In this document: positions 16,406 to 26,611 of the stretch, piece by piece
Numbering within the stretch: the first letter of the stretch is position 1
How the letters are laid out: each line of letters opens with the position of its first letter
Assembly: GCF_014203355.1 (NCBI RefSeq)
Contig: NZ_JACHIR010000001.1
Coordinates: forward strand, 6,078,038 to 6,142,037
Source of the DNA: Kutzneria kofuensis
GTDB lineage: Bacteria; Actinomycetota; Actinomycetes; Mycobacteriales; Pseudonocardiaceae
Length of the DNA: 64,000 nucleotides
Reading direction: 5' to 3'
Position numbers and translations under genes: made by a program
Notes under the pieces: model-generated
Told to the model about the DNA's origin: nothing
Databases searched by the model: none
What the model saw: only the letters and a program-made list of their open reading frames with translations

Positions 16406-17428
16406 TCAGGAGAACAACTCGGCGACCTTGCGCACGGCGGTCGCGTCCCCCTGCACCAGCAGGGTGGTGATCACGGTCTCCTCCCAGGCCGGCAGCTCGT
16501 CGCGGATCTTGGCGGCGGGGCCGATCAGCGCCAGGTCCTCGACCATCCCGGTGGGCACGGCGGCGATCGCGGACTTCTTGTCGCCGGCCAGGTACAGGTC
16601 CTGGATCCGATCGCATTCGGCCTCGTAGCCGAGTCGGGCGATGGCGTCCCGGTGGAAGTTGGCGCCCTTCGCGCCCATGCCGCCGATGTAGAGGGCGAGC
16701 ATGGGGCGGATGAAGTCCGCGGCCTGCTCCACGTCGTCGTGCACCAGCACCGGCACGCTCGCGGCGACCTCGAAGTCGTCGAGGGTGTGCCGGGCGCCGG
16801 GGCGGGCGAAGCCCTCGGCGAGCGCGGCCCGGAAGAAGCCGTCGACCTTGGGCGAGTAGAACAGCGGCAGCCAGCCGTCGGCGATCTCGGCGGCCAGGGC
16901 CACGTTCTTCGGGCCCTCGGCCGCCAGGAAGATCGGGATCTCGGTGCGCAGCGGGTGCACGGTCGACTTGAGCGGCTTGCCGAGTCCGGCGCCGCCCGGA
17001 TAGGGCAGCTGGAAGAACTCGCCCTGGTACTCGACGGTCTCGCGGGCGACGACCTTGCGCACGACATCGATGTACTCGCGGGTGCGGGCCAGCGGCCGCG
17101 GGTAGGGCTGGCCGTACCAGCCCTCCACGACCTGGGGGCCGGAGGCGCCGAGGCCGAGCACGAAGCGGCCGCCGGACAGGTGGTCCAGGGTGATCGCGGC
17201 CATGCCGGCGGCGGCCGGGGTGCGGGCCGACATCTGCATGATGTTGGTGGCCAGCTTGATGTTCTTCGTGGCCGCGCCCCACCAGGCCAGCGGGGTGAGC
17301 GCGTCGGAGCCGTAGGCCTCGGCCGTCCACACCGAGTCGAAACCGAGGCGGTCGGCCTCGATCACGGCCTCGGCGACGCCCGCCGGCGGGCCGGACGACC
17401 AGTACCCGGTGTGGTACCCGAGCTTCAC
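16406..17428 (-). CDS. LLM-class F420-dependent oxidoreductase
   Basis: A 340-residue luciferase-like monooxygenase/reductase. Family features are MKLGYHTGYW at the start, GFDSVWTAEAYGSDALTPLA, MAAITLDHLSGGRFVLGLG and ASGPQVVEGWYG. Close relatives in mycobacteria and other actinomycetes use F420. The start is a GTG at 17428 in a GTGA overlap with the SnoaL-like gene, so both are co-translated and may act on one substrate. Confidence 0.9.
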   Translation of the reverse strand: MKLGYHTGYWSSGPPAGVAEAVIEADRLGFDSVWTAEAYGSDALTPLAWWGAATKNIKLATNIMQMSARTPAAAGMAAITLDHLSGGRFVLGLGASGPQVVEGWYGQPYPRPLARTREYIDVVRKVVARETVEYQGEFFQLPYPGGAGLGKPLKSTVHPLRTEIPIFLAAEGPKNVALAAEIADGWLPLFYSPKVDGFFRAALAEGFARPGARHTLDDFEVAASVPVLVHDDVEQAADFIRPMLALYIGGMGAKGANFHRDAIARLGYEAECDRIQDLYLAGDKKSAIAAVPTGMVEDLALIGPAAKIRDELPAWEETVITTLLVQGDATAVRKVAELFS

Positions 17429-17913
17429 TGCTGACCTCCTGACTGCGCGGCGGGCACGACGCCGTCGGCGACGAGGCCGGCGAACACGGCCTCGCTGAGC
17501 GCCGTTGCGGCCGACTGCGGGCGGATCATCACAGTGAATGTGGCGATCCTGCCCTCGTCGTCGAACTGGAGCATGTCGACGCCGTGGATCTGCTTGTCGC
17601 CGACCCGGGCGCGGAACACCAGCACGCGCGAGTCCGCGTCGCCCTCCAGGTCACCGGTCAGGTCGCCGACGTAGCGGAAGTCCTCGAACGTGCGCATCAG
17701 CACCGCGAACAGGGCGCCGACCGTGGCCAGGCCCTCGAACGGGCGGAACTTCACGGGGCTGTGGAACACGATGTCGTCGCGGAACAGGGCGACGATCGCG
17801 GCGTGGTCGCCCTGCTCGACCGCCGCGCGCAGCCGGGCGACCGTCCGGTCCGCCGGCGTGCTTGCCGCCGAGGAGTCGGCGGCCTGGGTCTCGACCGCTG
17901 GGCTGGTGGACAC
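17425..17913 (-). CDS. SnoaL/NTF2-like protein
   Basis: A 162-residue single-domain protein. After a flexible Ala/Ser-rich N-terminus the NTF2-like fold is suggested by ALFRDDIVFHSPVKFRPFEG and IHGVDMLQFDDEGRIATFTVMIRP (split around residue 118). These small cone-shaped proteins act as cyclases, isomerases or binding partners. GTG 17913 has GGGAGG six bases upstream. It is the first gene of a two-gene operon with the F420-type oxidoreductase. Confidence 0.8.
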   Translation of the reverse strand: MSTSPAVETQAADSSAASTPADRTVARLRAAVEQGDHAAIVALFRDDIVFHSPVKFRPFEGLATVGALFAVLMRTFEDFRYVGDLTGDLEGDADSRVLVFRARVGDKQIHGVDMLQFDDEGRIATFTVMIRPQSAATALSEAVFAGLVADGVVPAAQSGGQQ

Positions 17914-17938
17914 GGTTGGCCTCCCTGAGCGACGGCGC

Positions 17939-17956
17939 TAGTCATAAAATTGACTA
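17939..17956. promoter_or_regulatory. Operator upstream of the SnoaL/LLM operon
   Basis: TAGTCA, six AT-rich bases and TGACTA form a perfect inverted repeat 25 bp upstream of the GTG at 17913. The AT-richness stands out from its surroundings. The PadR regulator encoded at 18268 is the nearest candidate ligand, but this is inference. Confidence 0.6.
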
Positions 17957-17997
17957 ATCGCAGTCTTGCCTAGGGTGGGGTTCTCGGTCAAGGATCG

Positions 17998-18260
17998 GGA
18001 CGGCCGAGGATGGGCACGGCTCGGAGACGGGTGCCGGGATACCGGCGCGGCTCGGAGATGGCTACGCCCGGCGGCGGGCTGCGCCTGGAGGCGGCTGCGA
18101 CCGGGAGGTAGGCGTGGCCTGGCGGCAGCTGCGGCTGGGGTATGGGCGTGGCCTGGCTGCGGCTGGGACATGGGCATGGCCCGGAGATGGCTGCGGCCGG
18201 AGATGGGCGTGCCGGGAAACGGGTGCGGTGGGGATGCGTGCGGGTTGGGAGACGGGAGGG
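17998..18260. repeat. Degenerate minisatellite upstream of the PadR gene
   Basis: About 260 bp of variant copies built on GGAGATGGCTGCGG and GGAGATGGGCGTG, with intermediate spellings such as GGGACATGGGCATGG. Copies are uneven in length and diverged. It fills the space between the operator at 17939 and the PadR ribosome site; a related array follows the gene. Confidence 0.55.
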
Positions 18261-18267
18261 CGGCACG

Positions 18268-18849
18268 ATGGCGTTGCGGCATGCGGTGCTTGCCGTGTTG
18301 CTCGGCGGTGAGTTCAGCGGCTACCAACTGGCCAAGGTGTTCGACACCGGAGTGGCCAACTTCTGGTACGCCTCGCCGCAGCAGCTGTACACCGAGCTCA
18401 CCAAGCTGGAACAGGCTGGTCTGGTCGACGGGCGGCTCGTCATCCAGCATGATCGGCCCAACAAGCGCGTCTACACCGTCACCGAGGCCGGGGTGGCCGA
18501 ACTGACCCGGTTCGCCGAGGCCGAGGCCAAGCCCGCCGTCATTCGGGACGACCTGCTCGTCAAGGTGCACGCCGTCGACCGCACCGGCGCTCCGGCCGTC
18601 GTCGCCCGGCTCGAGGAACGGGCCCAGCAGGCCGCCGCCAAGGTCGAACTGTTCGACGGCACGCTGCGCACCCTCCGCGGTGACCTCGACGAGGAGGCCT
18701 TCCTCGCCACCGGCGACCGCATCGGCCCCTACCTGACCTGCCTGCGCGGCAAGCGATTCGAGCAGGAGAACTTGGACTGGTGCCGTCGCAGCGCCGAGCT
18801 GATCCGCACGCGCTGGGCCGCCGAGATGCGGGATCCCGGCGCGGACTAG
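18268..18849 (+). CDS. PadR-family transcriptional regulator
   Basis: A 193-residue regulator. The N-terminal winged helix is recognised from MALRHAVLAVLLGGEFSGYQLAK (split over residues 1-23), YASPQQLYTELTKLEQAGLV and KRVYTVTEAGVAEL; the remainder is the usual PadR-s2-type C-terminal coiled helix pair used for dimerisation. GGGAGGG stands before ATG 18268. It probably controls the divergent SnoaL/LLM operon, whose promoter holds the TAGTCA/TGACTA palindrome. Confidence 0.9.
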   Translation: MALRHAVLAVLLGGEFSGYQLAKVFDTGVANFWYASPQQLYTELTKLEQAGLVDGRLVIQHDRPNKRVYTVTEAGVAELTRFAEAEAKPAVIRDDLLVKVHAVDRTGAPAVVARLEERAQQAAAKVELFDGTLRTLRGDLDEEAFLATGDRIGPYLTCLRGKRFEQENLDWCRRSAELIRTRWAAEMRDPGAD

Positions 18850-18871
18850 CCGGCCCGCCACGCGCCCGCCG

Positions 18872-18941
18872 CGGTCGGAAATGTGCGCCGGCCACGGTCG
18901 GAAATGGTTGCCGGGCAAGGACGGAAATGGTTGCCGGGCAA
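18872..18941. repeat. Three tandem 23-bp repeats after the PadR gene
   Basis: Units start at 18872, 18895 and 18919 with the core CGGAAATGGTTGCCGGGCAA; the first unit is diverged and the last two are almost identical. The core resembles the diverged array upstream of the same gene, so the PadR gene is bracketed by related repeats. Confidence 0.65.
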
Positions 18942-19062
18942 GGGAGAGCGCTGCTGCTGGTTGGGGAAGGGGTGGCTGCGGCGGTGGCGGTCGTGGCTGC
19001 GGGCATAGACGAACGCGGGGCTGGTCGAAGCTTGCCGAAGGTCGCTGCCGCCTGAACAGCAA

Positions 19063-19089
19063 GGCCCGCCGGCGGTGTGCCGGCGGGCC
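19063..19089 (-). terminator. Hairpin terminator after the S9 peptidase gene
   Basis: GGCCCGCCGGC and GCCGGCGGGCC form a perfect 11-bp stem around a five-base loop, 15 bp past the stop of the minus-strand gene. It can also serve the convergent PadR gene. Confidence 0.75.
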
Positions 19090-19104
19090 TGGGAGTTGCG
19101 TGGG

Positions 19105-21132
19105 TCAGACCAGGGCGGGGCGTTCCCACTTCTCGCCGAGGACGTGTTCGGCCAGGAAAGCGAAGATCGTCTCGTACCAGACCTTGGCGTTGCCGGGGGT
19201 GAGGATCCAGTGGTTCTCGGTGGGGTAGTACAGGAACTTGGCGGGCACGCCGTGGCGGACCAGGTCGAAGTACAGGCGGATGCCTTCGCCGATGGGGACG
19301 CGGTAGTCCTTGTCGCCGTGGATGACGAGCATGGGGGTGCGGATGTCGGACACCCGAAGGTGGGGGGAGTTGGCCAGGATGCGCTCGGTGGAGCGCAGGG
19401 GATCGGTCATCTCCCGCATCCAGTAGTACGACGCGTCGGTGGTGCCGGTGAAGGCATCCAGGTTCCACAGGGAAGCATGGGTGACGATGGCGTCGAAGCG
19501 CTCGGTCTGGGTGGCGATCCAGTTGGCCATGTAGCCGCCGAAGGAACCGCCCATGGCGGCGGTGCGGCCCTCGTCGATCTCGGGACGTTCGACGGTGACG
19601 TCGGTGATGGCCATGAGATCCGTGTACGGAGCGCCGCCCCATGAACCCCAGCCGGCCTGGATCATGTCCCGGCCGTAGCCGGTGGACAGGGCGGGGTCGG
19701 GCAGCAGGACGGCGTAGCCCCGAGCGACCATGAGCCACGGATTCCACCGCCACGACCAGCCGTTCCAGCTCATCATGGGACCGCCGTGGACCCAGAGCAG
19801 GAGCGGGGCGGGGGAGCCGGCGGAGGCGCCGTCGGGAAGGGCGAGCCAGGCCCGAACGGTGCGACCGTCGGCGACGGTGGTGGAAACCTCGGTGAGGGTG
19901 CCGGGAAGCGACTCGATGACGCCGGGGGCGGGCAGGAAGTCGGGGTCCTGCTCCGCGGCGACGGGGTCGAGCCGGACGGGCTGGGGCGGGTGGGCGACGG
20001 AGTCGCGCAGCGCATAGAGCGCGGAACCGTCGGCGGCGACGCAGAGCTCGCTGTAGTGCCCCTCGCCGGTGAGCCGGGTGATCTCCCCGGACGCCAGCTC
20101 GAGCCGCCACACGGGCCGCCGGCCGGAGAGGTTGCTGAGGAAGTACACGGCCTGCCCGTCGGCGGAGACGACGGGCTCCTCGCCCCAGTTGGGGAAGTCG
20201 GGCATGAGCGGCCGAACGGCGCCATCGGCCAGGGTGATGAGCACGAGCTCGTAGTGCGGGCACTCCTGCTCGGTGGACTCGGTGCCCCGGATGGCGACGA
20301 TGCCGGAGGAGTCGGGCAGCCACACGGCGTGCGAGTAGCTGTGGGCGGGACCGTCGCCGAGGTTGCGGTCGGCGGCGAGCTCGCGGTCACCGGTGCCGTC
20401 GCTGCGCACGACCCGCAGGAAGCTGCGCTCCCCGTAGGCGGCGGACAGCACCTCGTCGACGACGTAGACGACCCACTGGCCGTCGGGGCTGACGGCGGCG
20501 CCGGACACGGGGTGCGGCACGTCCCGGGTCAGCTCGACGACGTCGGTGACGCGTTCTTCGCCGGTGATGGCGGGGGCGGCGACGATCCGAGGCTTGTCGG
20601 GCCCGAGGTCGTGGTCCCAGAACCGGATCGGGTAGGCCTCATGCAGGATCGCGGTCACGCCGGCGTCCTCACGGGCCTTGCGGCGCTCCTTGTCCTCGTC
20701 GCCGACGCCGACGCCGTGCAACGCGGCGGTGGTGACGACGAGCGTGCCGGTCTCGCGGGCGACGGACACGCCGGAGACGCCACCGCGCGGGGCGTAGACC
20801 TGCCGCGCCTCACCGGTCGGCGGCAGCAGCCACAGCGCCGAGGACTCCTTGTCGTCACCGGGCTTGGACTCGGCGTCGGTCCGGGAGGTCACGAACAGCA
20901 CGGAGCCGTCGGGCGTGAACACGGGCGACGACTCGCCCTTGGCGGCCCGGGTGAGGCGGCGCGCCGGGCGCGAGCCGGCCGGGTCGACCTCCCACAGCGC
21001 GGACTGCCAGCTCTTGCCGTCCGGCGCGAGCTCGGCGACGGTGGCGACCAGCCGCGTGCCGTCCGGGGACAGCGCGAGCGATCCGATCCGCGGCAGCTTG
21101 GCCACGGCGTCCAGGTCGGTGAAGTCGGTCAT
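19105..21132 (-). CDS. S9-family prolyl oligopeptidase/acylaminoacyl-peptidase-like enzyme
   Basis: A 675-residue protein: an N-terminal seven-blade propeller (repeated SPDG/DSSG blades such as LALSPDGTRLVA and SPVFTPDGSVLFVTS) followed by an alpha/beta-hydrolase peptidase domain. The nucleophile is in MGGSFGGYMAN (Ser at about 528), the Asp in VIHGDKDYRVP and the His in TENHWI, so the triad is complete. No signal peptide is present, so it should cleave small peptides in the cytoplasm. It lies three bases downstream of galE, an odd partner. Confidence 0.9.
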   Translation of the reverse strand: MTDFTDLDAVAKLPRIGSLALSPDGTRLVATVAELAPDGKSWQSALWEVDPAGSRPARRLTRAAKGESSPVFTPDGSVLFVTSRTDAESKPGDDKESSALWLLPPTGEARQVYAPRGGVSGVSVARETGTLVVTTAALHGVGVGDEDKERRKAREDAGVTAILHEAYPIRFWDHDLGPDKPRIVAAPAITGEERVTDVVELTRDVPHPVSGAAVSPDGQWVVYVVDEVLSAAYGERSFLRVVRSDGTGDRELAADRNLGDGPAHSYSHAVWLPDSSGIVAIRGTESTEQECPHYELVLITLADGAVRPLMPDFPNWGEEPVVSADGQAVYFLSNLSGRRPVWRLELASGEITRLTGEGHYSELCVAADGSALYALRDSVAHPPQPVRLDPVAAEQDPDFLPAPGVIESLPGTLTEVSTTVADGRTVRAWLALPDGASAGSPAPLLLWVHGGPMMSWNGWSWRWNPWLMVARGYAVLLPDPALSTGYGRDMIQAGWGSWGGAPYTDLMAITDVTVERPEIDEGRTAAMGGSFGGYMANWIATQTERFDAIVTHASLWNLDAFTGTTDASYYWMREMTDPLRSTERILANSPHLRVSDIRTPMLVIHGDKDYRVPIGEGIRLYFDLVRHGVPAKFLYYPTENHWILTPGNAKVWYETIFAFLAEHVLGEKWERPALV

Positions 21133-21135
21133 GGT

Positions 21136-22098
21136 TCAGTCCCCCCGCCCGGCGCTGGCGAACGCCCACGCGTCGCCGACGATCGACGCCAGGTCCTCGT
21201 GCTTGGGCTGCCAGCCCAGCTCCTGCCGGGCCCGCTCGCTGGACGCGACCAGCACGGCGGGGTCGCCGGCCCGCCGCGGCGCCACCTCGGCCGGGATCTC
21301 GTGCCCGGTGACCCGGCGGCAGGTGTCGATCACCTGCTTGACCGAGAAGCCGAAGCCGCTGCCCAGGTTGTAGATGCTGTGCCGCCCGGGCTTGGCGTTC
21401 TCCATGGCCAGCAGGTGGGCCTCGGCCAGGTCCAGCACGTGGATGTAGTCACGGATGCAGGTGCCGTCCTCGGTGGGCCAGTCGTCGCCGTACATCTGGA
21501 CCTTCTCCCGCCGGCCGAGGGCGACCTGCAGCACGATCGGGATCAGGTGCGTCTCGACGGTGTGCCGCTCGCCGTACGCCCCGTACGCGCCGGCCACGTT
21601 GAAGTAGCGCAGGCTCACGCCGGCCAGGCCGTGCGCGTTGGCGAAGGACGTGATGGCGAAGTCGATGGCCAGCTTGGTGGCGCCGTAGGTGTTGGTGGGC
21701 CGGGTCGGCGCGGTCTCCACGATCGGCACCTGCTCGGGCTCGCCGTAGGTGGCGGCGGTCGAGGAGAACACCAGCCGCTGGGTGCCGTTGTCCCGCATCG
21801 CCTCCAGCAGCCGCAGGGAGGTGACCACGTTGCCGTTCCAGTACTTGGCCGGGTCCTGCATGGACTCGCCGACCAGCGACTTGGCCGCGCAGTGCAGCAC
21901 GCCGTCGAAGCCCTCGGCCAGCAGCGGCCCGGCCACCTCGGCGATGTCGCCCTCGACGAAGCGCACCCCCTCGGGGACGGCGTCGGCGTGCCCGGTGGAC
22001 AGGTCGTCCACCACAACAACCTCGTGGCCGGCCTCCACCAGCCGCGCGGCGCTCACGCTTCCGACGTAGCCAGCTCCGCCGGTGACGACCAGCTTCAC
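21136..22098 (-). CDS. galE: UDP-glucose 4-epimerase
   Basis: A 320-residue extended SDR that interconverts UDP-glucose and UDP-galactose. The NAD-binding motif is [10 protein letters not shown], the catalytic part has [10 protein letters not shown] and YGATK (Tyr-x-x-x-Lys), and the sequence [19 protein letters not shown] is diagnostic. It lies 44 bp after galK and directly before the S9 peptidase. In corynebacteria dtxR is followed by galE, so the ideR-galK-galE order here appears to be a conserved neighbourhood with galK added. Confidence 0.95.
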   Translation of the reverse strand: MKLVVTGGAGYVGSVSAARLVEAGHEVVVVDDLSTGHADAVPEGVRFVEGDIAEVAGPLLAEGFDGVLHCAAKSLVGESMQDPAKYWNGNVVTSLRLLEAMRDNGTQRLVFSSTAATYGEPEQVPIVETAPTRPTNTYGATKLAIDFAITSFANAHGLAGVSLRYFNVAGAYGAYGERHTVETHLIPIVLQVALGRREKVQMYGDDWPTEDGTCIRDYIHVLDLAEAHLLAMENAKPGRHSIYNLGSGFGFSVKQVIDTCRRVTGHEIPAEVAPRRAGDPAVLVASSERARQELGWQPKHEDLASIVGDAWAFASAGRGD

Positions 22099-22142
22099 GC
22101 GTCTCTGCCTCTCGATTGAAGTGTGGGGGAAATAGAGGAGAT

Positions 22143-23401
<1,259 letters not shown>

Positions 23402-23405
<4 letters not shown>

Positions 23406-24100
23406 CGGGCGGTGACCAGGACGGCGTGGGCGACGGCGGCGTCGATCTTGGCCACGGCGCCGAGGCCGTGCACCTCGATCACCGCGGCGGCGGCGGGGCC
23501 GCCCTGCACCTGCACGGTGTTGCCCGGGATCAGGCCGACCGTCTTCAACTCCGCCATCAGCTCCTCGTCGATCTGCACGTGCTCGGCGATGCGCCGGACC
23601 TCGACCTGCCCGCCGCCGCGCCGGGCCACCTCGTCCACCCGGACCAGCCCGGGCTCGGGCGACGGCGCGGGCTTGCCGCCCTCGCCCAGCTTGTCCAGCC
23701 CCGGGATGGGGTTGCCGTAGGGGGAGGTGGTGGGGTGGCCGAGCAGCGCCACCAGCTTGCGCTCGACGGCCTCGCTCATCACGTGCTCCCAGCGGCACGC
23801 CTCGGCGTGCACCTGCTCCCACTCCAGGCCGATCACGTCGACCAGCAGCCGCTCGGCCAGCCGGTGCTTGCGCATGACGGCGATGGCCAGCTCGCGGCCG
23901 GCGTCGGTCAGCTCCAGGTGGCGGTCGCCGGCGACGACGAGCAGGCCGTCGCGCTCCATGCGGGCCACCGTCTGGCTGACCGTGGGGCCGCTCTGCGCCA
24001 GCCGCTCGGCGATCCGGGCGCGCAGCGGGACGACACCCTCTTCTTCCAGCTCGTAGATGGTGCGCAGGTACATCTCGGTGGTGTCGATGAGGTCGTTCAC
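23402..24100 (-). CDS. ideR: Iron-dependent repressor, IdeR/DtxR family
   Basis: A 232-residue protein colinear with mycobacterial IdeR: helix-turn-helix ([20 protein letters not shown]), dimer domain and a C-terminal SH3-like domain. With GTG 24100 as residue 1, all expected metal ligands keep their known numbers: Met10, His79, Glu83, His98, Cys102, Glu105 and His106. It should repress siderophore and iron-uptake genes when Fe(II) is plentiful. It heads the run with galK, galE and the S9 peptidase. Confidence 0.96.
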
Positions 24101-24417
24101 CAAGACTCCAATCGGCGGAGGCTGCGGCCTGCAGGCCGGGCAGGAGCCGATCCGATGGTAACTGGCCGCCGGGGCGGCCGGGACTGTCGGTGGCTGCGGT
24201 CGATGCGCTCGGGGTGGGCGGCAGGGCGGCGTCGTGGGTGTGTCATCGGGCCGCCTCCGTTCCGCTTCTCGGGCGTGGGCGCGCCCCCATCTTCCGGGGT
24301 CGCGAGGTCGCCACAGCCGTTCCCGCACGTGTGACGTCAATATTAGTGGGTGCCACCGACAAGGACGGTGGCGTATCCGGCGCGTTACCTGGTGGTGGCC
24401 TACCGCCACCGGGCAGG
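24101..24417. other. Divergent intergenic region ideR/rhodanese
   Basis: About 317 bp without a credible gene. It should hold both promoters. I see GCCACCG/CGGTGGC (7-bp stem with a seven-base loop, around 24352-24372) and an AT-rich patch CAATATTAG near 24338. No IdeR box of the usual TTAGG-type is seen. Confidence 0.4.
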
Positions 24418-25242
24418 ATGACGGGTGTGCGTGCCTTGATCACCCCCGCCGAGCTGGCGGGTCTCGAGCCGGCCCCGGTGCTGTTGGACGTCCGCTGGCG
24501 GCTGGCCGGGCCGCCCGCCGTCGAGGACTACCGGGCCGGGCACCTGCCGGGCGCGGTGTTCATGGACCTGGACCGGGACCTGGCGGCGGAGCCGGGTGAG
24601 GGCGGCCGGCATCCGCTGCCGACGCCGGAGCGGCTCCAGCAGGCGCTGCGGGCCGCGGGCGTGCGGCGAAATCACCCGGTCGTGGCGTACGACGCCGGCG
24701 ACGGGTCCACGGCGGCCCGGGCGTGGTGGCTGCTGCGCTGGGCCGGCCACGACCAGGTGGCGGTGCTCGACGGCGGCTACGCGGCGTGGACGGCGGAGGG
24801 CCGCCCGGTCAGCACCGACGTGCCGACCCCCGAGCCCGGTGACATCGAGGTCGTGCCGGGCAACATGCCGGTGCTGGACGCCGACGAGGCGGCCGAGCTG
24901 GCGCGCACCGGCGTGCTGCTGGACGCCCGCGCGCCGGAGCGGTACCGCGGCGACGTCGAGCCGATCGATCCTCGGGCCGGCCACATCCCGGGCGCGGTCA
25001 ACGCCCCGTTCGCCGGCCACATCGGACCGGACGGCCGGTGGCGCACGCCGGAGGAGCTGGCCCAGCGGTTCGCGGACCTCGACGTCAAGCCCGGCCAGGT
25101 CGGCGCGTACTGCGGGTCGGGCGTGACGGCGTCCTCGGTGGTGCTGGCGCTGGAGGTGGCCGGCCTCGGGCCGGCGCCGCTGTACGCCGGGTCGTGGTCG
25201 CACTGGTGCGTGGACCCGGAGCGCCCGGTGGAAACCGGTTGA
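24418..25242 (+). CDS. Thiosulfate/3-mercaptopyruvate sulfurtransferase (tandem rhodanese)
   Basis: A 274-residue protein of two rhodanese domains. The C-terminal domain has the active-site loop CGSGVTAS (Cys at about residue 232); the N-terminal domain has AYDAGDGS at the matching place, with Asp instead of Cys, so it is structural. The loop CGSGVT resembles mercaptopyruvate sulfurtransferases (CGSGVTA). It transfers sulfane sulfur, for example to cyanide or thioredoxin. ATG 24418 is used; a GTG at 24427 is possible. Confidence 0.92.
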   Translation: MTGVRALITPAELAGLEPAPVLLDVRWRLAGPPAVEDYRAGHLPGAVFMDLDRDLAAEPGEGGRHPLPTPERLQQALRAAGVRRNHPVVAYDAGDGSTAARAWWLLRWAGHDQVAVLDGGYAAWTAEGRPVSTDVPTPEPGDIEVVPGNMPVLDADEAAELARTGVLLDARAPERYRGDVEPIDPRAGHIPGAVNAPFAGHIGPDGRWRTPEELAQRFADLDVKPGQVGAYCGSGVTASSVVLALEVAGLGPAPLYAGSWSHWCVDPERPVETG

Positions 25243-25405
25243 CCCGGCCCGCACCATGGAGATGTGAGCGGCCAGCGGCGATTTCGACGCCCCTCGGTGT
25301 CCCGGGGGCGTTGAGTCGCGCGTTCTGACGGGAGCCGAGGGGGCTGTGACATGGGCCGCGTTCCGCGGCCGGCGAGGCCGCTCTGATCCGGTGCCTTCCC
25401 TTGCC

Positions 25406-25466
25406 GCATTTCGACCGCCGCGTCAGCTCAGTGGTGGGGCGCGTCATGTGGCGGCGCTCGAAATGC
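25406..25466 (+). promoter_or_regulatory. Long stem in the leader of the PheRS-like gene
   Basis: GCATTTCGA (25406-25414) pairs with TCGAAATGC (25458-25466); after one C-C mismatch six further pairs follow (25416-25421 with 25451-25456). The stem encloses a 29-base loop and ends 66 bp before the start codon. A leader structure before an aminoacyl-tRNA-synthetase-like gene invites comparison with T-box or attenuator control, but I do not find a T-box core. Confidence 0.45.
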
Positions 25467-25531
25467 GCCAACCGGTCCAGGCACCGGCGCGGCCTCGCGC
25501 CACCTTCGCCCAGCTCACGTCAGGACCTGCC

Positions 25532-26566
25532 ATGAAGCTGATGACCGCCGACCAGGTGCGCGCGGCGCTGTCCGTGCGCGACCTCACCGACCCCAACCAT
25601 GGCCCGCACGCGATGCAGCTGCTGCTCGCCGAGATCGAGCAAGCCGTGTCGGACTGGGCCGGACTGCCGCCGAACCGGCACCGCGGCAATCCCGTGGTGC
25701 CGGTCGCGGACAACTACGACCGTCTCGGCTACCCGGCTGACGCCGTGGCGCGGGACGCCCGCTATTCCCGTTACCTGAGGCCGGATCTGATGCTGCGGGC
25801 GCACACCACCGCGATGATCCCGCCGCTGCTCGACGACCTCGACGGCGAGGCGCTGCTGAGCTGTCCCGGCCTGTGCTACCGCCGCGACGCCATCGACCGC
25901 CAGCACGTCGGCCAGCCGCACCAACTGGATCTCTGGCTCGTCCGGGAAGGCTTGTCCGACAACGACTTGCATGACCTCGTGGCAACAGTCGTGCGAGCGG
26001 CGGCGCCCGGCGCCGACTGGCGACTCGACCCGTCCGATCATCCGTACACCTTGCGGGGCAAGGAAATCATCGTCGACGGCGTGGAGGTGGGCGAGTGCGG
26101 ACTGGCCCGGCCGGATCTGTGCCACGGGCTGGCGATGGGGCTGGGCCTGGACCGGCTTCTCATGCTGCGCAAGGGAATCGACGACATCCGCCTGCTGCGC
26201 TCGGCCGAGCCGAGGATCGCCGAGCAGCTGCTGGACCTCACGCCGTACCGAAGGGTGTCCACCCAGCCGCCGATCCGCCGCGACCTGTCCGTGGCGGTGG
26301 CCGCCGACATGGACGTGGAGCAGCTCGGCGCGGCGGTGCGGGAGGCGCTGGGCGCGGACGCGCACGTCGTCGAGGAGGTGACGGTGCTGGCCGAGACCGC
26401 GGGCGAACTCCTGCCGCCGGTCGCCCGGGACCGGCTGGGGCTGCGCGCGGGCGAGAAGAACGTGCTGCTCAGGGTCGTGCTGCGGGACCTGGAGCGGACG
26501 CTGACCGACGCCCGGGCGAACGCGCTGCGCGACACCGTGCACCGCGCGGTGCACGGTGAACGGTGA
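25532..26566 (+). CDS. Single-chain phenylalanyl-tRNA synthetase-like protein (catalytic core plus FDX-ACB)
   Basis: A 344-residue protein with a class II synthetase core related to the PheRS alpha chain, fused to a C-terminal ferredoxin-fold anticodon-binding domain. Motif 2 is visible as LCYRRDAIDRQHVGQPHQLD and motif 3 as GLAMGLGLDRLLMLRKGIDD. The C-terminal domain (from about residue 250) has RRDLSVAV and RTLTDARANALRD, as in FDX-ACB domains. This architecture is that of mitochondrial PheRS; bacterial PheRS is normally an alpha2-beta2 enzyme encoded by pheST. It could be a resistant duplicate, a tRNA-editing or amino-acid-activating paralogue, or part of a natural-product pathway. AGGA lies seven bases before ATG 25532. 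Confidence 0.75.
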   Translation: MKLMTADQVRAALSVRDLTDPNHGPHAMQLLLAEIEQAVSDWAGLPPNRHRGNPVVPVADNYDRLGYPADAVARDARYSRYLRPDLMLRAHTTAMIPPLLDDLDGEALLSCPGLCYRRDAIDRQHVGQPHQLDLWLVREGLSDNDLHDLVATVVRAAAPGADWRLDPSDHPYTLRGKEIIVDGVEVGECGLARPDLCHGLAMGLGLDRLLMLRKGIDDIRLLRSAEPRIAEQLLDLTPYRRVSTQPPIRRDLSVAVAADMDVEQLGAAVREALGADAHVVEEVTVLAETAGELLPPVARDRLGLRAGEKNVLLRVVLRDLERTLTDARANALRDTVHRAVHGER

Positions 26567-26611
26567 AGTGCGCCGGTGGGCCGGGCCGGCCCACCGGCAT
26601 CCAGCAGCGGA

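Noticed and set aside
25422-25466. tRNA-like stretch: D-arm-like AGCTCAGTGGTGGGGC followed by a GGCGC/GCGCC hairpin with a seven-base loop
   Set aside because: Only about 11 bases separate the two arms, so no anticodon arm fits; no acceptor stem or CCA-proximal pairing is found and the loop does not read TTCRANY.
25243-25531. T-box riboswitch before the PheRS-like gene
   Set aside because: No AGGGTGGNACCGCG-type core and no clear Stem I with a Phe specifier codon; only a long stem is seen.
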